Positions 53,873-63,443 are shown, counted from the first letter of the stretch. The stretch is 64,000 nucleotides of DNA from Aestuariibacter sp. (GCA_017794925.1 CP051238.1:4637021-4701020), one strand, 5' to 3'. Made by a program: numbers and translations. Notes: generated by a model from the letters alone, not told the origin.

Positions 53873-55192
53873 ATGCCGCAGCTCGATTCATTAACAGGTC
53901 TTTTCGACAGAACAGAAACAATCTCGTGTGTTGAAACACTGGCGGCCGCGTTCGGAATAGAAAATATAGCCATCATTGATATCGAAATTCTGCGGTTTGG
54001 CAGTATCAATAATGCTGTTGGTACCGACACAGCGGATAAGGTCATCAAAACAGCCGCAAGACGGTTGCTTAAACATTTTTCCCACGTCCCGGCAATTGGA
54101 CGTTTACATGGCGACCATTTTTGTCTTGTCTTTACGAAGCCAGAAATATTGGAAAATGAAGTAAAGAATTTACTTGAATTTACTCAGCGCCCCATGGCCA
54201 TTGAAGGGCAAATCATTGTTTTGGGGTTACGGCTCGGTATTGCCAAAGGTAATGTGTCAACGTCTGACGGAAAAGCGTTAGTCAATCACGCAGAAATTGC
54301 TTTAAACAATGCCAAACGTCGCAACCTGAACATCGTTGAGTTCTGTCCCTCTATGGCGTTGGACGCGCAACAGGTCCACGAAATCGAAAATGATCTGCGC
54401 GTCTCTTTATTTATTAATTCAGCCGAACTACATCAGGCGCTCACGAACAATGAGTTTGAGTTGCACTACCAGCCAATCATTAATATTGAAAAGCAAAGAA
54501 TAGAATATTTCGAGGCCTTAATACGCTGGCGTCACCCGGCAAAAGGCCTTATTCCCCCGCTGCAATTTATTCCTATTGCTGAGCGAATAAATATTATGAA
54601 CGTGCTAGGGCAGTTCATTATAGACAGGGCCTGTCTGGATGCAGCCAAAATTCCCGAAGCACAGGGTTACACACCGGGTATCAGTATTAATATCAGTCCT
54701 TCTCAGTTCCAGGACACAGATATATTGTTAGCAACGCTAAAACGGGCAATAAAACACGCGGGGATTATGAGTAACCATATACAACTGGAGATAACGGAAT
54801 CAACCGAGTTTTGCCATGTTATGGAAGACTCACTGGACGCACTAAAACGTTTGGGCGTAAAGCTGTCAATCGACGACTTCGGCACCGGTTTTTCTGCTAT
54901 ATCCCGGTTAATCGAGCTCCCTTTCGACTGTATAAAAATAGATAAGAGCTTTATTCGTGATCTGATGTGCAATGATGCGAAAACGCGAAACAAAGCAGAG
55001 AAAATGGTCTCAGGACTCATAAAAATTGCTGAATCTATTGGCCTGAAAACGATTGTTGAAGGCGTCGAAACAAAGGAGCAGCTAACGCTGGTAAAGAGCT
55101 TTGGCGCAACGTTAATTCAAGGCTTCTATTTCGCAAAGCCAATGCCTTTCGAGCAAGCTACGTCTTTCTGCATTGAAGAGGAAATAGCATGA
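53873..55192 (+). CDS. c-di-GMP phosphodiesterase (EAL) with degenerate GGDEF domain
   Basis: The ATG at 53873 (439 residues) is preferred since AGGA lies six bases ahead; a GTG at 53855 is possible. The GGDEF site is degenerate (HGDHF at about 79-83), so no cyclase activity is expected. The EAL domain keeps the catalytic set: EALIRWRHP at 214, N-I-S-x-S-Q-F, ITEST, IDDFGTG, IDKSFI, EGVET and QGFYFAKP, so it should cleave c-di-GMP. No membrane segment. Its stop overlaps the BLUF gene start (ATGA), linking it to blue-light sensing. Confidence 0.9.
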   Translation: MPQLDSLTGLFDRTETISCVETLAAAFGIENIAIIDIEILRFGSINNAVGTDTADKVIKTAARRLLKHFSHVPAIGRLHGDHFCLVFTKPEILENEVKNLLEFTQRPMAIEGQIIVLGLRLGIAKGNVSTSDGKALVNHAEIALNNAKRRNLNIVEFCPSMALDAQQVHEIENDLRVSLFINSAELHQALTNNEFELHYQPIINIEKQRIEYFEALIRWRHPAKGLIPPLQFIPIAERINIMNVLGQFIIDRACLDAAKIPEAQGYTPGISINISPSQFQDTDILLATLKRAIKHAGIMSNHIQLEITESTEFCHVMEDSLDALKRLGVKLSIDDFGTGFSAISRLIELPFDCIKIDKSFIRDLMCNDAKTRNKAEKMVSGLIKIAESIGLKTIVEGVETKEQLTLVKSFGATLIQGFYFAKPMPFEQATSFCIEEEIA

Positions 55193-55644
55193 ATGCTCTC
55201 TATCAGATTTCCTATATAAGCCGCAGTGCCATTATCGGTAACCATCAGACAATTGACAACGAAATCGCAAATATTTTACAGGTTGCACAAAGCAACAACC
55301 GCTCGCAAGATATCACCGGCGCACTTCTGTATTCCGGCGGGTATTTCTGTCAGGTTATAGAAGGTATTCAGGAAAATATCGAAACGCTTTTTGAGTCGAT
55401 TCAAATGGATGCCCGTCACAGAGCAGTAACCGTATTAAATTACGAGCCTATCACGTCCCGGCAATTTGGCGATTGGCAGATGGCGCTGGCGGGTATCGAA
55501 GAGCCGCTTCGTTTCCACATCGATGGCCTCGTTGATGATGCCACTCAAATCAAAATCAAAGAAAGCGCCAAGGATATAGTTAACACTCTGTATAAACTGG
55601 TCATGCAAAAGCAGCAGGTATTATTACAACAAACCGCTCGATAA
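55189..55644 (+). CDS. BLUF-domain blue-light photoreceptor
   Basis: 151 residues. FAD-binding and photocycle residues are all visible: Tyr9 in ISYIS, Asn36/37 in NNRSQDITGALL, Gln55 in FCQVIEG, Trp96 and Met98 in DWQMA. A C-terminal helical extension (about 105-151) may bind a partner. The gene is translationally coupled to the EAL phosphodiesterase, so light-dependent control of c-di-GMP breakdown through protein contact is likely. It corresponds to a split version of BLUF-EAL fusions such as BlrP1. Confidence 0.93.
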   Translation: MNALYQISYISRSAIIGNHQTIDNEIANILQVAQSNNRSQDITGALLYSGGYFCQVIEGIQENIETLFESIQMDARHRAVTVLNYEPITSRQFGDWQMALAGIEEPLRFHIDGLVDDATQIKIKESAKDIVNTLYKLVMQKQQVLLQQTAR

Positions 55645-55658
55645 CCTGCCAATGACAT

Positions 55659-56198
55659 TTATAGCGGATAAATCAGCGATACGTTAATGAAGTCAAGACC
55701 GGGATTTGACTCAGTAATACCGCCGTTTGAGTAGTGCATGTAACGCAGCGACACGGAGATACCTGAACTAAGCTGCATACGCAGACCAAGTCTGTCTTCG
55801 AACTGAAACTTCGAGCCCAGATCTTTTTGACCAAAATGCCGGTTTTCCAACAATCCAACACCGATACCAAATTCGAGTTCAACTGGCATCGAAAGCACAC
55901 GTCCCAATGACTTGCGGATGACAGGGGTAATGGCAACAACCGCGTTTCCATTCAGATCAGGCGCGGCCCCGGATGCCTCTAACTGCGTAACGCTGAATTC
56001 AGTAGCAACCGACACTGTGCCTAAAAACGGAAAACGATACGTTGAAGGAGACCAGGGAGACAACCCCAGTCTAGCTCCTGCAATTTCTCCTTCCCCTTCA
56101 AGCACATCTACCGACATTTGATTGAACGCCTTTGCCGATGACATAAATAAGGTGAAGAATAAAATAAACAAAAAAATAACGAAGGGTGCGACACGCAC
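55659..56198 (-). CDS. PagL-like lipid A 3-O-deacylase
   Basis: 179 residues with a signal peptide (to about AKA, residue 24) and an eight-strand barrel pattern. The C-terminus RYMHYSNGGITESNPGLDF matches the PagL active region: His155 and Ser157 occupy the catalytic positions, and Asp169 lies where PagL has Glu. PagL removes the 3-O acyl chain of lipid A in the outer membrane. It sits 81 bases after the RND pump operon on the same strand. Deacylation is expected but untested because of the Glu to Asp change. Confidence 0.7.
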   Translation of the reverse strand: MRVAPFVIFLFILFFTLFMSSAKAFNQMSVDVLEGEGEIAGARLGLSPWSPSTYRFPFLGTVSVATEFSVTQLEASGAAPDLNGNAVVAITPVIRKSLGRVLSMPVELEFGIGVGLLENRHFGQKDLGSKFQFEDRLGLRMQLSSGISVSLRYMHYSNGGITESNPGLDFINVSLIYPL

Positions 56199-56279
56199 GT
56201 TTGGATTACCTCTTTTGCAGACTTGTATAGGGATAACGTGGTGTTGGATACAGTATCCAACACCGTCAGAACGGGCTGG

Positions 56280-57671
56280 TTACCCAGCCTTTTGCCAATT
56301 TAGTGCCCCGCTGAAACTGCGGTAGATATCAACCAGGCGAAGGAAGTGCGCCTGTTCGATTTGTGCCAGTTGATCGCGGCTGGCGATTAGCTCGCGCTCT
56401 GAATCGAGCAATTGCAGAAACTCCAGACTTCCCTCCTCGTAGCGGATCCTGGCGATACTCGCTGATTGCTGACTGGCCTTAAATTGCTGCTTGGCACTCG
56501 CTAACTGTTCGCGGCTGTATTGGTAGTTCTGTAACGACAAATCCATGTCATTTACCGCTTCAATCACGCTTTGCTCAAAGCGAGCCAGCTGCGCATCGGC
56601 TTCAGCGTTTGACGCACGTACCTGCGCTTTCACTGCTGACCAGTTTAGCCCCGACCATTGCAACGTGGGCGCAATGCTCCAGCTTTGCGAGGTACTGTTT
56701 AATGCCAGACCTGGCGATGATAAAAAGCCCAGAAACCCACTTACCGAGAGTGACGGATAAAGCGATGCGGTCGCTACGCCAATATCTGCAACAGAAGCTG
56801 CAAGAGCCCGCTCTGCACTGGCCACATCCGGGCGGTACTGCAGGTAGTTTTCGCCTTGCGCTACAGGCAATGGCGATCGCAATGTTGGTAAACTGGCGGC
56901 ACCGCCCAAGTCAAGCTCGTCGGCCTGACGCGCAACCAATGCAGCGAGAGTACGTTTTGCCGTCGCCTGAGCGATGCGCATAGATGGGATATCTGTTTCA
57001 ACCCGGTGAATTTGTGTATCGATTTGCGCCAGCTCGAATGTGATTGCGGTACCTGCATCAACCTGTGCCTGAATGACGTTCCGGCTTTGTTGCAGAAAAG
57101 CCAGATTCATCTGTGCACACACCAAGCGAATCTGCGCACCGCGATATTGCCCATAACTGTTTACTACCTGACTAATCACCTGTAATTGGGCATCACGCCA
57201 CAGTAAATCAGCCTGTTCGGCTCTTGCTAGGGCCGCCTGCTCCGCTCGCACCAACTTGCCAGCAAGATCAGCATCCCAATTCAGTGACAAGCCGGTATTG
57301 AAGCCGCGCAGCTGCACGCCATCGTCGGCGTCGAGCAATGAGGTATTTTCTACCGCCTGATAGCCTGCCGATACACTGCCCTGAGGCCAGCGCTGGGCAC
57401 CAGATTCACTGAACACCGCTTGCGCACGGCGCACGTTAGCGAGCGCTTCGTGCAATGACCGGTTTTCCGTCAGCGCCAGCTCTATTAAAGACGACAAGGT
57501 CTCGTCCTCAAATGCCTGCCACCAGCTTTTCACAGCATCGGCAGTTTGGTAGGACGTTTCCAGTTCAATAGTCGATACTTTATCGGGAGCCTGGTAATCA
57601 GGCCCCACCGCACAGGCAGAGACCATGCCAGTTAGCATTAAAGCCACTGCAACACGAGTAAATTTATGCAT
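56280..57671 (-). CDS. RND efflux outer-membrane factor (OprM/NodT family lipoprotein)
   Basis: 463 residues. The lipoprotein signal ends VSAC (Cys20), followed by AVGPDYQAP, typical of NodT-type factors. Two repeats of long helices and barrel strands follow. It forms the outer-membrane exit duct of the tripartite pump encoded just upstream; its start overlaps the pump stop by eight bases. Confidence 0.93.
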   Translation of the reverse strand: MHKFTRVAVALMLTGMVSACAVGPDYQAPDKVSTIELETSYQTADAVKSWWQAFEDETLSSLIELALTENRSLHEALANVRRAQAVFSESGAQRWPQGSVSAGYQAVENTSLLDADDGVQLRGFNTGLSLNWDADLAGKLVRAEQAALARAEQADLLWRDAQLQVISQVVNSYGQYRGAQIRLVCAQMNLAFLQQSRNVIQAQVDAGTAITFELAQIDTQIHRVETDIPSMRIAQATAKRTLAALVARQADELDLGGAASLPTLRSPLPVAQGENYLQYRPDVASAERALAASVADIGVATASLYPSLSVSGFLGFLSSPGLALNSTSQSWSIAPTLQWSGLNWSAVKAQVRASNAEADAQLARFEQSVIEAVNDMDLSLQNYQYSREQLASAKQQFKASQQSASIARIRYEEGSLEFLQLLDSERELIASRDQLAQIEQAHFLRLVDIYRSFSGALNWQKAG

Positions 57672-60600
57672 GCGTCTCTCCTTCCGGTGATTGTGCTTTC
57701 GAAGCAGTTGCTGGTTGGCGCTTTGCCAGCAGGAAATAAAATAGCGGTGTTAATAGCAAGCCGAAAATGGTCACACCAATCATGCCGGAGAATACCGCCA
57801 CGCCCATTGCCTGACGCATTTCCGCGCCCGCGCCGGTAGAAAACACCAGTGGCGCTACCCCCATAATAAAGGCAATAGAGGTCATCAGAATCGGGCGTAA
57901 CCGCAGTCGGCCTGCTTCCAAAATAGCGTCCATGATCGACAGTCCCTGGTCTTGCAACTCTTTGGCAAACTCCACTATTAAGATAGCGTTCTTGGTAGCC
58001 AGCCCCACCAGCACAATAAAGCCAATCTGGGTAAGAATGTTGTTGTCGCCGCCGTATAGCAGCACACCGCTTAATGCTGACAGCAAGGTCATCGGAATGA
58101 TCAACACAATGGCCATGGGCAGACGCACGCTCTCGTATTGCGCCGCCAAAACCATAAACACCAACACAATCACCAGCGGGAAGACCAACATATTGGCGTT
58201 GCCAGTCAGAATTTGCTGATACGTCAGCTCTGTCCATTCGTAGGTCATGCCGTTGGGTAGGGTTTCAGCCAGGATCTTTTCAATCGCGGCCTGAGCTTCA
58301 CCCGAGCTATAACCCGGCGCAGGACCACCATTAACTTCCGCAGTGGGAAAACCGTTGTAGTGCATGACTCTGTCGGGTCCTGCAACGTCACGAACCTGAA
58401 TAATGGAGTCCAAAGCAACCATTTGACCCGCCTGATTACGCACTTTTAGCTGACCCACTTGTTCGGCTGTCACGCGATACGGCGCATCGGCCTGCATATT
58501 TACCTGAAAGGTACGGCCAAACAGATTGAAGTCGTTTACGTACGTCGCACTCATGTAGCCTTGCAGGGTTTGGAACAACAGATTGAGATCGATACCCTGC
58601 TGTTTGGCTTTCTCGCGATCAATGTCAATGTCAAGCTGCGGCACATTCACCTGATAGCTTGAAAACACGCCAGCCAGTACCGGATCCTGCCAGGCTTTCT
58701 GCATCACCTGCATTGTAGCGTCATTGAGGGCTTCAAATCCGTATCCTGCGCGGTCCTGAATTTGCAGACGGAAGCCACCAATAGTGCCCAGCCCCATCAC
58801 CGGCGGGGGTGGAAAGATGGCCACGAACGCTTCCTGAATAGAGGCATACTTGGCATTAAGTGCGCCGGCTATGGCATTGGCCGACAAAGACGGATCCGTG
58901 CGTTCTGCAAAGTCATCCAGTGTCACAAACACAATGCCGCTGTTGGTGGCGTTGGTGAACCCATTTACACTCAGGCCCGGAAACGCAATGGTATTAGCAA
59001 CACCAGGGTGTTCAAGGGCAATCTCGGACATCCGCGAAATGACACTGTCGGTTCTATCCAATGACGCAGCATTAGGCAGTTGAGCAAACGCAATGAGGTA
59101 CTGCTTGTCTTGCGCCGGAATGTAGCCGGTCGGCGTGGTAGTAAACTGCAAGCCCGTTATGCCTACCAATACCACATACAAAGGCACCACCACGACACCA
59201 AAGCGAATAATCTTTTTCACTACCAGGCCATAGCCTTTGGAAAGTCTGGCGAAGAAGCGGTTGAAAGGCGCAAACAACCAGCCACCGAACAGCTTGTCCA
59301 TCAACCGGGTAAGGCCGTCTTTGGGCGCGTCATGGCCTTTCAGTAACAAGGCTGACAGAGCCGGGCTCAACGTTAACGAGTTGATTGCGGAAATGAACGT
59401 TGAAATGGTAATGGTTAATGCAAACTGCTTGTAAAACTGCCCGGTTAAGCCTGTCATAAAGGCGGTAGGAATAAATACCGACGCGAGAACCAGCGTGGTT
59501 GCCACAATCGGACCGGTCACTTCTTTCATCGCTTTAGTCGTGGCTGCAACGGGCGACAAGCCTTCGCTGATATTACGCTCGACGTTTTCCACCACCACAA
59601 TGGCGTCGTCCACCACGATCCCAATGGCCAGCACCAGGCCGAACAGCGACAGGGCGTTTAACGAAAAACCCATGATCTGCATAAAGGCAAAGGTACCAAT
59701 CAAAGAAACGGGTACCGCCACCAGCGGAATAATAGACGCTCGCCAGGTTTGCAGGAATAGCACCACAACTACAACCACCAGCAAGACCGCTTCAAGTAAG
59801 GTTTTTACGACGGCTTCAATTGAGCCACGCACGAACACAGTCGGGTCGTAGGCCAGTTCATATGCCACGCCTTCCGGGAAGTTTTCAGACAATATCGCCA
59901 TAGTGGCGCGCACATCTTCTGAAATCTGAATGGCGTTTGAACCAGCCGATTGGAATACACCCATACCCACAGCAGGGTTGTTATCGATGGTAGAGCGCAA
60001 GGCATAGGAATCAGCGCCTAATTCGATGCGAGCCACGTCTTTCAGGCGACTAATTGCACCGTTGTCACCGACTTTAATGATGATATTTTCGAACTCTTCA
60101 ACGTTGCTCAATCGACCTTTTACATTCATCAGAATATTAAAGTCAGCCCGCTTTACCGGTTGTGCACCCAGACTACCTGCGACAACCTGCTGGTTCTGTT
60201 CCTGAATGGCACTGGCAATGTCTGATGGAGTGAGATTCAGTGCGGCCACTTTATTTGGATCCAGCCACACACGCATGCTGAATTCACCTGCACCGAACTG
60301 ACGAACCTGGCCAACGCCGTTTATTTTGGCGAGCTCGTCTTTGACATTGAGCGTGGCATAGTTGGCCAGATACAACATGTCATAGCGTTCGTTAGGCGAA
60401 TAAAGGTGCACCACCAGCGTAAGATTAGGCGAGGATTTTTCGGTCACTACGCCCAGTCGCTGTACTTCCTGAGGTAAGCGCGGCACTGCGCGGTCAACCC
60501 GGCTTTGTACCTGTGATTGTGCCAAATCGACATCGGTGCCGATGGCAAAGGTAATCGTGAGGGTCATCAGGCCATCGGCGTTGGCTTGTGAAGACATATA

Positions 60601-60831
60601 CAGCATGTTTTCAACGCCATTAATTTCCTGCTCCAGCGGAGACGCCACAGTTTCAGCGATAACCTGAGGGTTAGCGCCAGGGTAACTGGCGGTCACTACG
60701 ACAGTGGGCGGCACGACTTCGGGGTATTCCGTGATTGGCAGCTGCCACACCGCAATACTGCCGGTTATAATAAACAGTAGCGATAAGACCGATGCGAACA
60801 CCGGTCGGTGAATAAAAAATCGGGAAAACAT
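57664..60831 (-). CDS. RND efflux pump, HAE-1 family (AcrB-like)
   Basis: 1055 residues, normal for HAE-1 pumps. Twelve membrane helices and two large periplasmic loops are implied. Proton-relay helix LFGLVLAIGIVVDDAIVVVENVERN holds the Asp pair, PTAFMTGLTGQFYKQFALTI is the family motif, and the start FSRFFIHRPVFASVLSLLFIITG is typical. It exports drugs, detergents or other amphiphiles using the proton gradient. Middle gene of the operon, eight bases after the membrane-fusion protein. Confidence 0.96.
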   Translation of the reverse strand: MFSRFFIHRPVFASVLSLLFIITGSIAVWQLPITEYPEVVPPTVVVTASYPGANPQVIAETVASPLEQEINGVENMLYMSSQANADGLMTLTITFAIGTDVDLAQSQVQSRVDRAVPRLPQEVQRLGVVTEKSSPNLTLVVHLYSPNERYDMLYLANYATLNVKDELAKINGVGQVRQFGAGEFSMRVWLDPNKVAALNLTPSDIASAIQEQNQQVVAGSLGAQPVKRADFNILMNVKGRLSNVEEFENIIIKVGDNGAISRLKDVARIELGADSYALRSTIDNNPAVGMGVFQSAGSNAIQISEDVRATMAILSENFPEGVAYELAYDPTVFVRGSIEAVVKTLLEAVLLVVVVVVLFLQTWRASIIPLVAVPVSLIGTFAFMQIMGFSLNALSLFGLVLAIGIVVDDAIVVVENVERNISEGLSPVAATTKAMKEVTGPIVATTLVLASVFIPTAFMTGLTGQFYKQFALTITISTFISAINSLTLSPALSALLLKGHDAPKDGLTRLMDKLFGGWLFAPFNRFFARLSKGYGLVVKKIIRFGVVVVPLYVVLVGITGLQFTTTPTGYIPAQDKQYLIAFAQLPNAASLDRTDSVISRMSEIALEHPGVANTIAFPGLSVNGFTNATNSGIVFVTLDDFAERTDPSLSANAIAGALNAKYASIQEAFVAIFPPPPVMGLGTIGGFRLQIQDRAGYGFEALNDATMQVMQKAWQDPVLAGVFSSYQVNVPQLDIDIDREKAKQQGIDLNLLFQTLQGYMSATYVNDFNLFGRTFQVNMQADAPYRVTAEQVGQLKVRNQAGQMVALDSIIQVRDVAGPDRVMHYNGFPTAEVNGGPAPGYSSGEAQAAIEKILAETLPNGMTYEWTELTYQQILTGNANMLVFPLVIVLVFMVLAAQYESVRLPMAIVLIIPMTLLSALSGVLLYGGDNNILTQIGFIVLVGLATKNAILIVEFAKELQDQGLSIMDAILEAGRLRLRPILMTSIAFIMGVAPLVFSTGAGAEMRQAMGVAVFSGMIGVTIFGLLLTPLFYFLLAKRQPATASKAQSPEGETHA

Positions 60832-60839
60832 AATGACTC

Positions 60840-62075
60840 CTATCGCGTTGCCGTTACGTCAAACGAGGCAGACAAGGCAATTTGTGTGGGATCCAGCATG
60901 GCTTGTGATTTGGCAATAGCCGTTAGTGTGGCGTCGTCGGCCATAGGAGTGAGGTCTGGATTGATTGTCATACCGGGCATGACGCGCTGCAGTCCATTTA
61001 CCACAATGGTGTCACCGGGTTGAAGACCAGAGGTTACCAGGCGCAGATCCCCCACAGATTCACCCAGCGTAATTGGGCGATATTCAATGGCGTTGTTTTG
61101 CGCCACGACCAACACAAACTTGTTGTTTAAGTCGGTACCCACGGCTTTTTCATCAATTAAAATGCCGTCGTGCGGCTGACTACCTGCCAGGCGAATACGC
61201 GCATACAGACCAGGCACTAATACACCATCGTCATTACTAAAACGTGCTCTTACCGTAATGCCGCCGGTTTGCTGGTCGACCTGGTTGTCTACAAAATCGA
61301 TGTAGCCGCGGTACTGAAATGCGTTGTCACCAGACAACGCCAGCGCAACCGGTTGATTCGCGCCGTTGTTATCAGACCCATTCTGGATTACCGCACTGCG
61401 AACGTAGCGCAGGTAGGTTTGCTCATCGACGCTGAAATAAGCATACATCTCTTCAACTGACACAATACTGGTAACGGCGCTCTGCCCGGCAGTAACATAG
61501 TTACCCTGTGTAATGTGCGCACGTGAAACACGCCCTGATACCGGCGCTGTTACCTTGGTATAAGACAAATCTAATTCAGCGCGTTCCACTGCTGCACTCA
61601 GGGCAGACACATTGGCTTTTGCCTGTTGCAATGCTGCAAAGCGACCATCAAGAGCTTCCTGAGAAATGGCTTGCTGTGTACTCAGGCGCTGACCGCGCTC
61701 ATAGTCATTTTTAGCAAGCGTTAACTGGCTGGTTGCACTGTCCAGTTCTGCTTGCAATCTGGCAACTTCAACTTCAAAGGGCGCAGGGTCGATTTCAAGC
61801 AATACATCACCTGCTTTAACTAGGGCGCCTTCTTTAAAGTGAATGTGATTAACGTAACCGGATACGCGTGGCATTAACGTCACAGACTCAGGGGCGCTGA
61901 GCCGGCCACTAAATTCATCCCAGTCACTAACCTGCATATTAACTACTTCAGCCACGCTAACTGTTGGCGCCGTCATTTGCTGAGCAGGTTGTTGTGCATC
62001 GCTACCACAGCCAGCGAGTACAACAATGGCAATAGCGCTTAATAAAAATAGCCTGGCGGTGTGTCGTGTTGACAT
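60840..62075 (-). CDS. RND membrane-fusion protein (AcrA-like lipoprotein)
   Basis: 411 residues. The lipoprotein signal ends VLAGC (Cys23). Lipoyl (SGYVNHIHFKEGALVKAGDVLLEID and VTAPVSGRVSRAHITQGNYV), helical-hairpin and beta-barrel parts are in the usual order. It links the pump to the outer-membrane factor. First gene of the operon; one copy of the probable AraC operator lies about 117 bases upstream of its start. Confidence 0.95.
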   Translation of the reverse strand: MSTRHTARLFLLSAIAIVVLAGCGSDAQQPAQQMTAPTVSVAEVVNMQVSDWDEFSGRLSAPESVTLMPRVSGYVNHIHFKEGALVKAGDVLLEIDPAPFEVEVARLQAELDSATSQLTLAKNDYERGQRLSTQQAISQEALDGRFAALQQAKANVSALSAAVERAELDLSYTKVTAPVSGRVSRAHITQGNYVTAGQSAVTSIVSVEEMYAYFSVDEQTYLRYVRSAVIQNGSDNNGANQPVALALSGDNAFQYRGYIDFVDNQVDQQTGGITVRARFSNDDGVLVPGLYARIRLAGSQPHDGILIDEKAVGTDLNNKFVLVVAQNNAIEYRPITLGESVGDLRLVTSGLQPGDTIVVNGLQRVMPGMTINPDLTPMADDATLTAIAKSQAMLDPTQIALSASFDVTATR

Positions 62076-62191
62076 GTCTCACTCCTGTTTGGGACGATTT
62101 CAAAGTAAATGTGAGCAATGGGGAGTGCTCAATCAGAAGTGAAAAGTCTAATGTCAGAAAGAGGGAACGATAATATCCGAAACTCGGCAAT

Positions 62192-62209
62192 CATTGCACA
62201 TTTCTACAA
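62192..62209 (+). promoter_or_regulatory. probable AraC-type operator, copy 1 (near RND operon)
   Basis: CATTGC-N6-CTACAA. With the four preceding bases the 22-base segment 62188-62209 matches 62352-62373 at 18 positions. Two half-sites on one face of the helix fit an AraC-family monomer site. Confidence 0.6.
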
Positions 62210-62355
62210 CCGATAGAGGATCATGCAATCCACACGCAGTATCAGGCAAGACTGAGCATTTTGTAAAAAAATATAACCACAACGAAACAAAAGTCACGTG
62301 TTGCAAGCACCATAGATAAATTAACGCAAGTTTGGGTTGTCGATATCTACACAAT

Positions 62356-62388
62356 CATTGCCTAATCCTACAATGCCTGATTCTACAA
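62356..62388 (+). promoter_or_regulatory. probable AraC-type operators, copies 2 and 3 (near the regulator gene)
   Basis: CATTGC-N6-CTACAA (62356-62373) and CAATGC-N6-CTACAA (62371-62388) overlap by three bases with a 15-base offset, 67-99 bases before the regulator ATG. They imply autoregulation together with control of the pump operon. Confidence 0.6.
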
Positions 62389-62454
62389 ATTGGCTGGATA
62401 AATATTACACTCTATACTTAGCAAACTGTCGCACATCATTCGCCTGGAGAATTC

Positions 62455-63366
62455 ATGCATACTCAAGCCCAGATATATCAACAAGAGCTAATCGATATGA
62501 CCGCCCGGGTAAGTCAGGAGAATGGCCTGATGGATACGCGCGTGCCTGGACTACGTACTTTGCGTAGTAATTCAAAAACCTGTACCGCCCCGGCGATATA
62601 TGAGCCCATGCTATGCCTGCTACTCCAAGGCAGTAAAAAGCTCTACGTCGGTGAGAACGTATTCCACTACAACGCCTTAGACTATCTGATGGTCCCCATT
62701 ATGATGCCGGTGATTGGTGAAATTGTGCAGGCCTGCGACAGTGAGCCTTACGTCGGGATCAGTATTGCGCTGGACCTTCGGGAGCTGTCGGAGCTATTAA
62801 TTGATATGGCTGACGTAGGCACACCGACTTGTGGCAAAGAATGCAGTATTAAAGTTATCGATGCTGATATTGAGATGCTTTCAACCTTTAAACGTATATT
62901 GTCACTTCATGAGTCGCCAGCAGATATCCCGATCATGCTGCCAATGTTAAAGCGTGAGTTAATGTACCGGGTGTTAAAAGGGCCAGCCGGTAACCAGTTG
63001 CGCCAGTTTTTACTCTACGATACTAACGCCAATCGCATTAGTAAGGCTATTGAGATTATTCGGGATAACTTCGATTCGCCATTAAAGGTAAAATCTCTGG
63101 CCAGCGCCGTTCATATGAGTGAATCCTCGCTGTACAGCACTTTCAAAGCGGTAACCAGCATGTCACCACTGCAATACCAGAAACACTTTCGCCTTAACGA
63201 AGCCCGCCGTTTGATGTTACATGAAGGCATTGAAGCCGCTGCCGCGGGTTATAAAGTAGGTTATGAAAGTCCGTCACAGTTCAGCCGCGAATACAGCCGC
63301 TTATTCGGCGCACCACCCATCACTGATATCAACCGCGTAAAATTGGCGCAAGCTGCTGCTTCCTGA
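62455..63366 (+). CDS. AraC-family regulator, likely controller of the RND operon
   Basis: 303 residues. An N-terminal AraC_N-type sensing domain (YEPMLCLLLQGSKKLYVGENVFHYNALDYLMVPI) and a C-terminal double helix-turn-helix (LKVKSLASAVHMSESSLYSTFKAVTSMSPLQYQKHFRLNEARRLML, then AAAGYKVGYESPSQFSREYSRLFGAPP). Divergent from the pump operon and flanked by repeated operator-like sites. The inducer is unknown. Confidence 0.9.
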   Translation: MHTQAQIYQQELIDMTARVSQENGLMDTRVPGLRTLRSNSKTCTAPAIYEPMLCLLLQGSKKLYVGENVFHYNALDYLMVPIMMPVIGEIVQACDSEPYVGISIALDLRELSELLIDMADVGTPTCGKECSIKVIDADIEMLSTFKRILSLHESPADIPIMLPMLKRELMYRVLKGPAGNQLRQFLLYDTNANRISKAIEIIRDNFDSPLKVKSLASAVHMSESSLYSTFKAVTSMSPLQYQKHFRLNEARRLMLHEGIEAAAAGYKVGYESPSQFSREYSRLFGAPPITDINRVKLAQAAAS

Positions 63367-63389
63367 AAAAAACACACATGTTCTGCGGT

Positions 63390-63406
63390 GGAGCCCTTTG
63401 GGCTCC
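63390..63406. terminator. hairpin between convergent genes
   Basis: GGAGCCC-TTT-GGGCTCC is a perfect 7-bp stem between the AraC-type stop (63366) and the hypothetical gene stop (63444). No U-tract; a possible bidirectional terminator. Confidence 0.5.
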
Positions 63407-63443
63407 GCGTTCTGACTACCTAATACACGACAGGTGTTTGCAG

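Larger units (their letters stand above)
62076..62454. other. 379-bp divergent control region of RND operon and araC-type gene
   Basis: No gene is supported here; a short frame starting at 62337 overlaps the regulator out of frame and looks like chance. The region is AT-rich and holds three copies of CAWTGC-N6-CTACAA, described separately. Confidence 0.6.

Noticed and set aside
53873-54130. Active diguanylate cyclase in the N-terminal domain
   Set aside because: The active-site motif reads HGDHF instead of GG(D/E)EF, so synthesis of c-di-GMP is not expected.
57638-58237. 199-codon minus-strand frame overlapping the RND pump gene
   Set aside because: It is a shifted frame inside the AcrB-like gene with no family features.
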